From CAYGZL01 sp964354345 (GTDB lineage Bacteria > Chloroflexota > Anaerolineae > Anaerolineales > UBA4823): a DNA stretch of 23,941 nucleotides. Below the pieces are notes generated by a model, which worked only from the letters and a program-made list of their open reading frames with translations, ran no database searches and was not told the origin of the DNA. Location of the stretch: the NCBI GenBank assembly GCA_964354345.1, contig CAYGZL010000002.1, positions 1 through 23,941 on the forward strand, given 5' to 3'. Position 1 is the stretch's first letter. Each line of letters starts with the position of its first letter. Positions 23,926 through 23,941 of the stretch are shown here, piece after piece. The position numbers and the translations under genes were made by a program.

Positions 23926-23941
23926 GGCTTGTTAATTGATC

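Overview
The window reads as a chromosomal segment of a Chloroflexota bacterium, most likely class Anaerolineae. This is inferred from the mix of genes: secreted LysM proteins, a lipoprotein with an NBR1-type four-tryptophan domain and Thr/Pro-rich (TNTPTPT-like) linkers, MutS2 rather than MutS1, and a hydroxyproline-dehydratase-like glycyl radical enzyme. No rRNA, tRNA, CRISPR array or transposase was recognised. Taxonomy was not tested by any search.

Layout. Positions 1-810 hold no gene. They are filled with degenerate GC-rich repeats (core CTCCGCGTCC) in two opposing orientations. Next comes a small membrane protein on the minus strand (about 811-1376) that looks frameshifted at its 5' end. 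mutS2 (1524-4103) follows, then a convergent aldo/keto reductase (4100-4957), a P2-type cation ATPase (5205-7733), and a convergent HypD-like glycyl radical enzyme (7702-10068). Divergent from HypD is a protein (10196-11995) that aligns along its length with carnitine/choline acyltransferases but lacks the catalytic histidine.

The middle (12051-14978) is a cell-surface island. Two paralogous 185-residue secreted LysM proteins flank a lipoprotein with an NBR1-like domain. Strong hairpin terminators close both sides.

The right third is a sensing and efflux region. It holds an OmpR-type response regulator with its histidine kinase (15152-17238), the remnant of another receiver gene (17396-17688), and a MacA/MacB-like operon of adaptor, ATPase and permease (17711-21302). 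A convergent NarX-like sensor kinase with dCACHE, HAMP and GAF regions (21331-23925) reaches the right edge. A plausible reading is that the OmpR-type pair controls the pump, but this is inferred from position only.

The observations I rate highest are: the acyltransferase-fold protein without its catalytic residues; a HypD with all substrate-contacting residues but no activase nearby; a heptanucleotide repeat inside an insertion in mutS2; the paired LysM proteins with matching cysteines; altered ion-ligand positions in the P-type ATPase; and the inverted repeat field at the left end.
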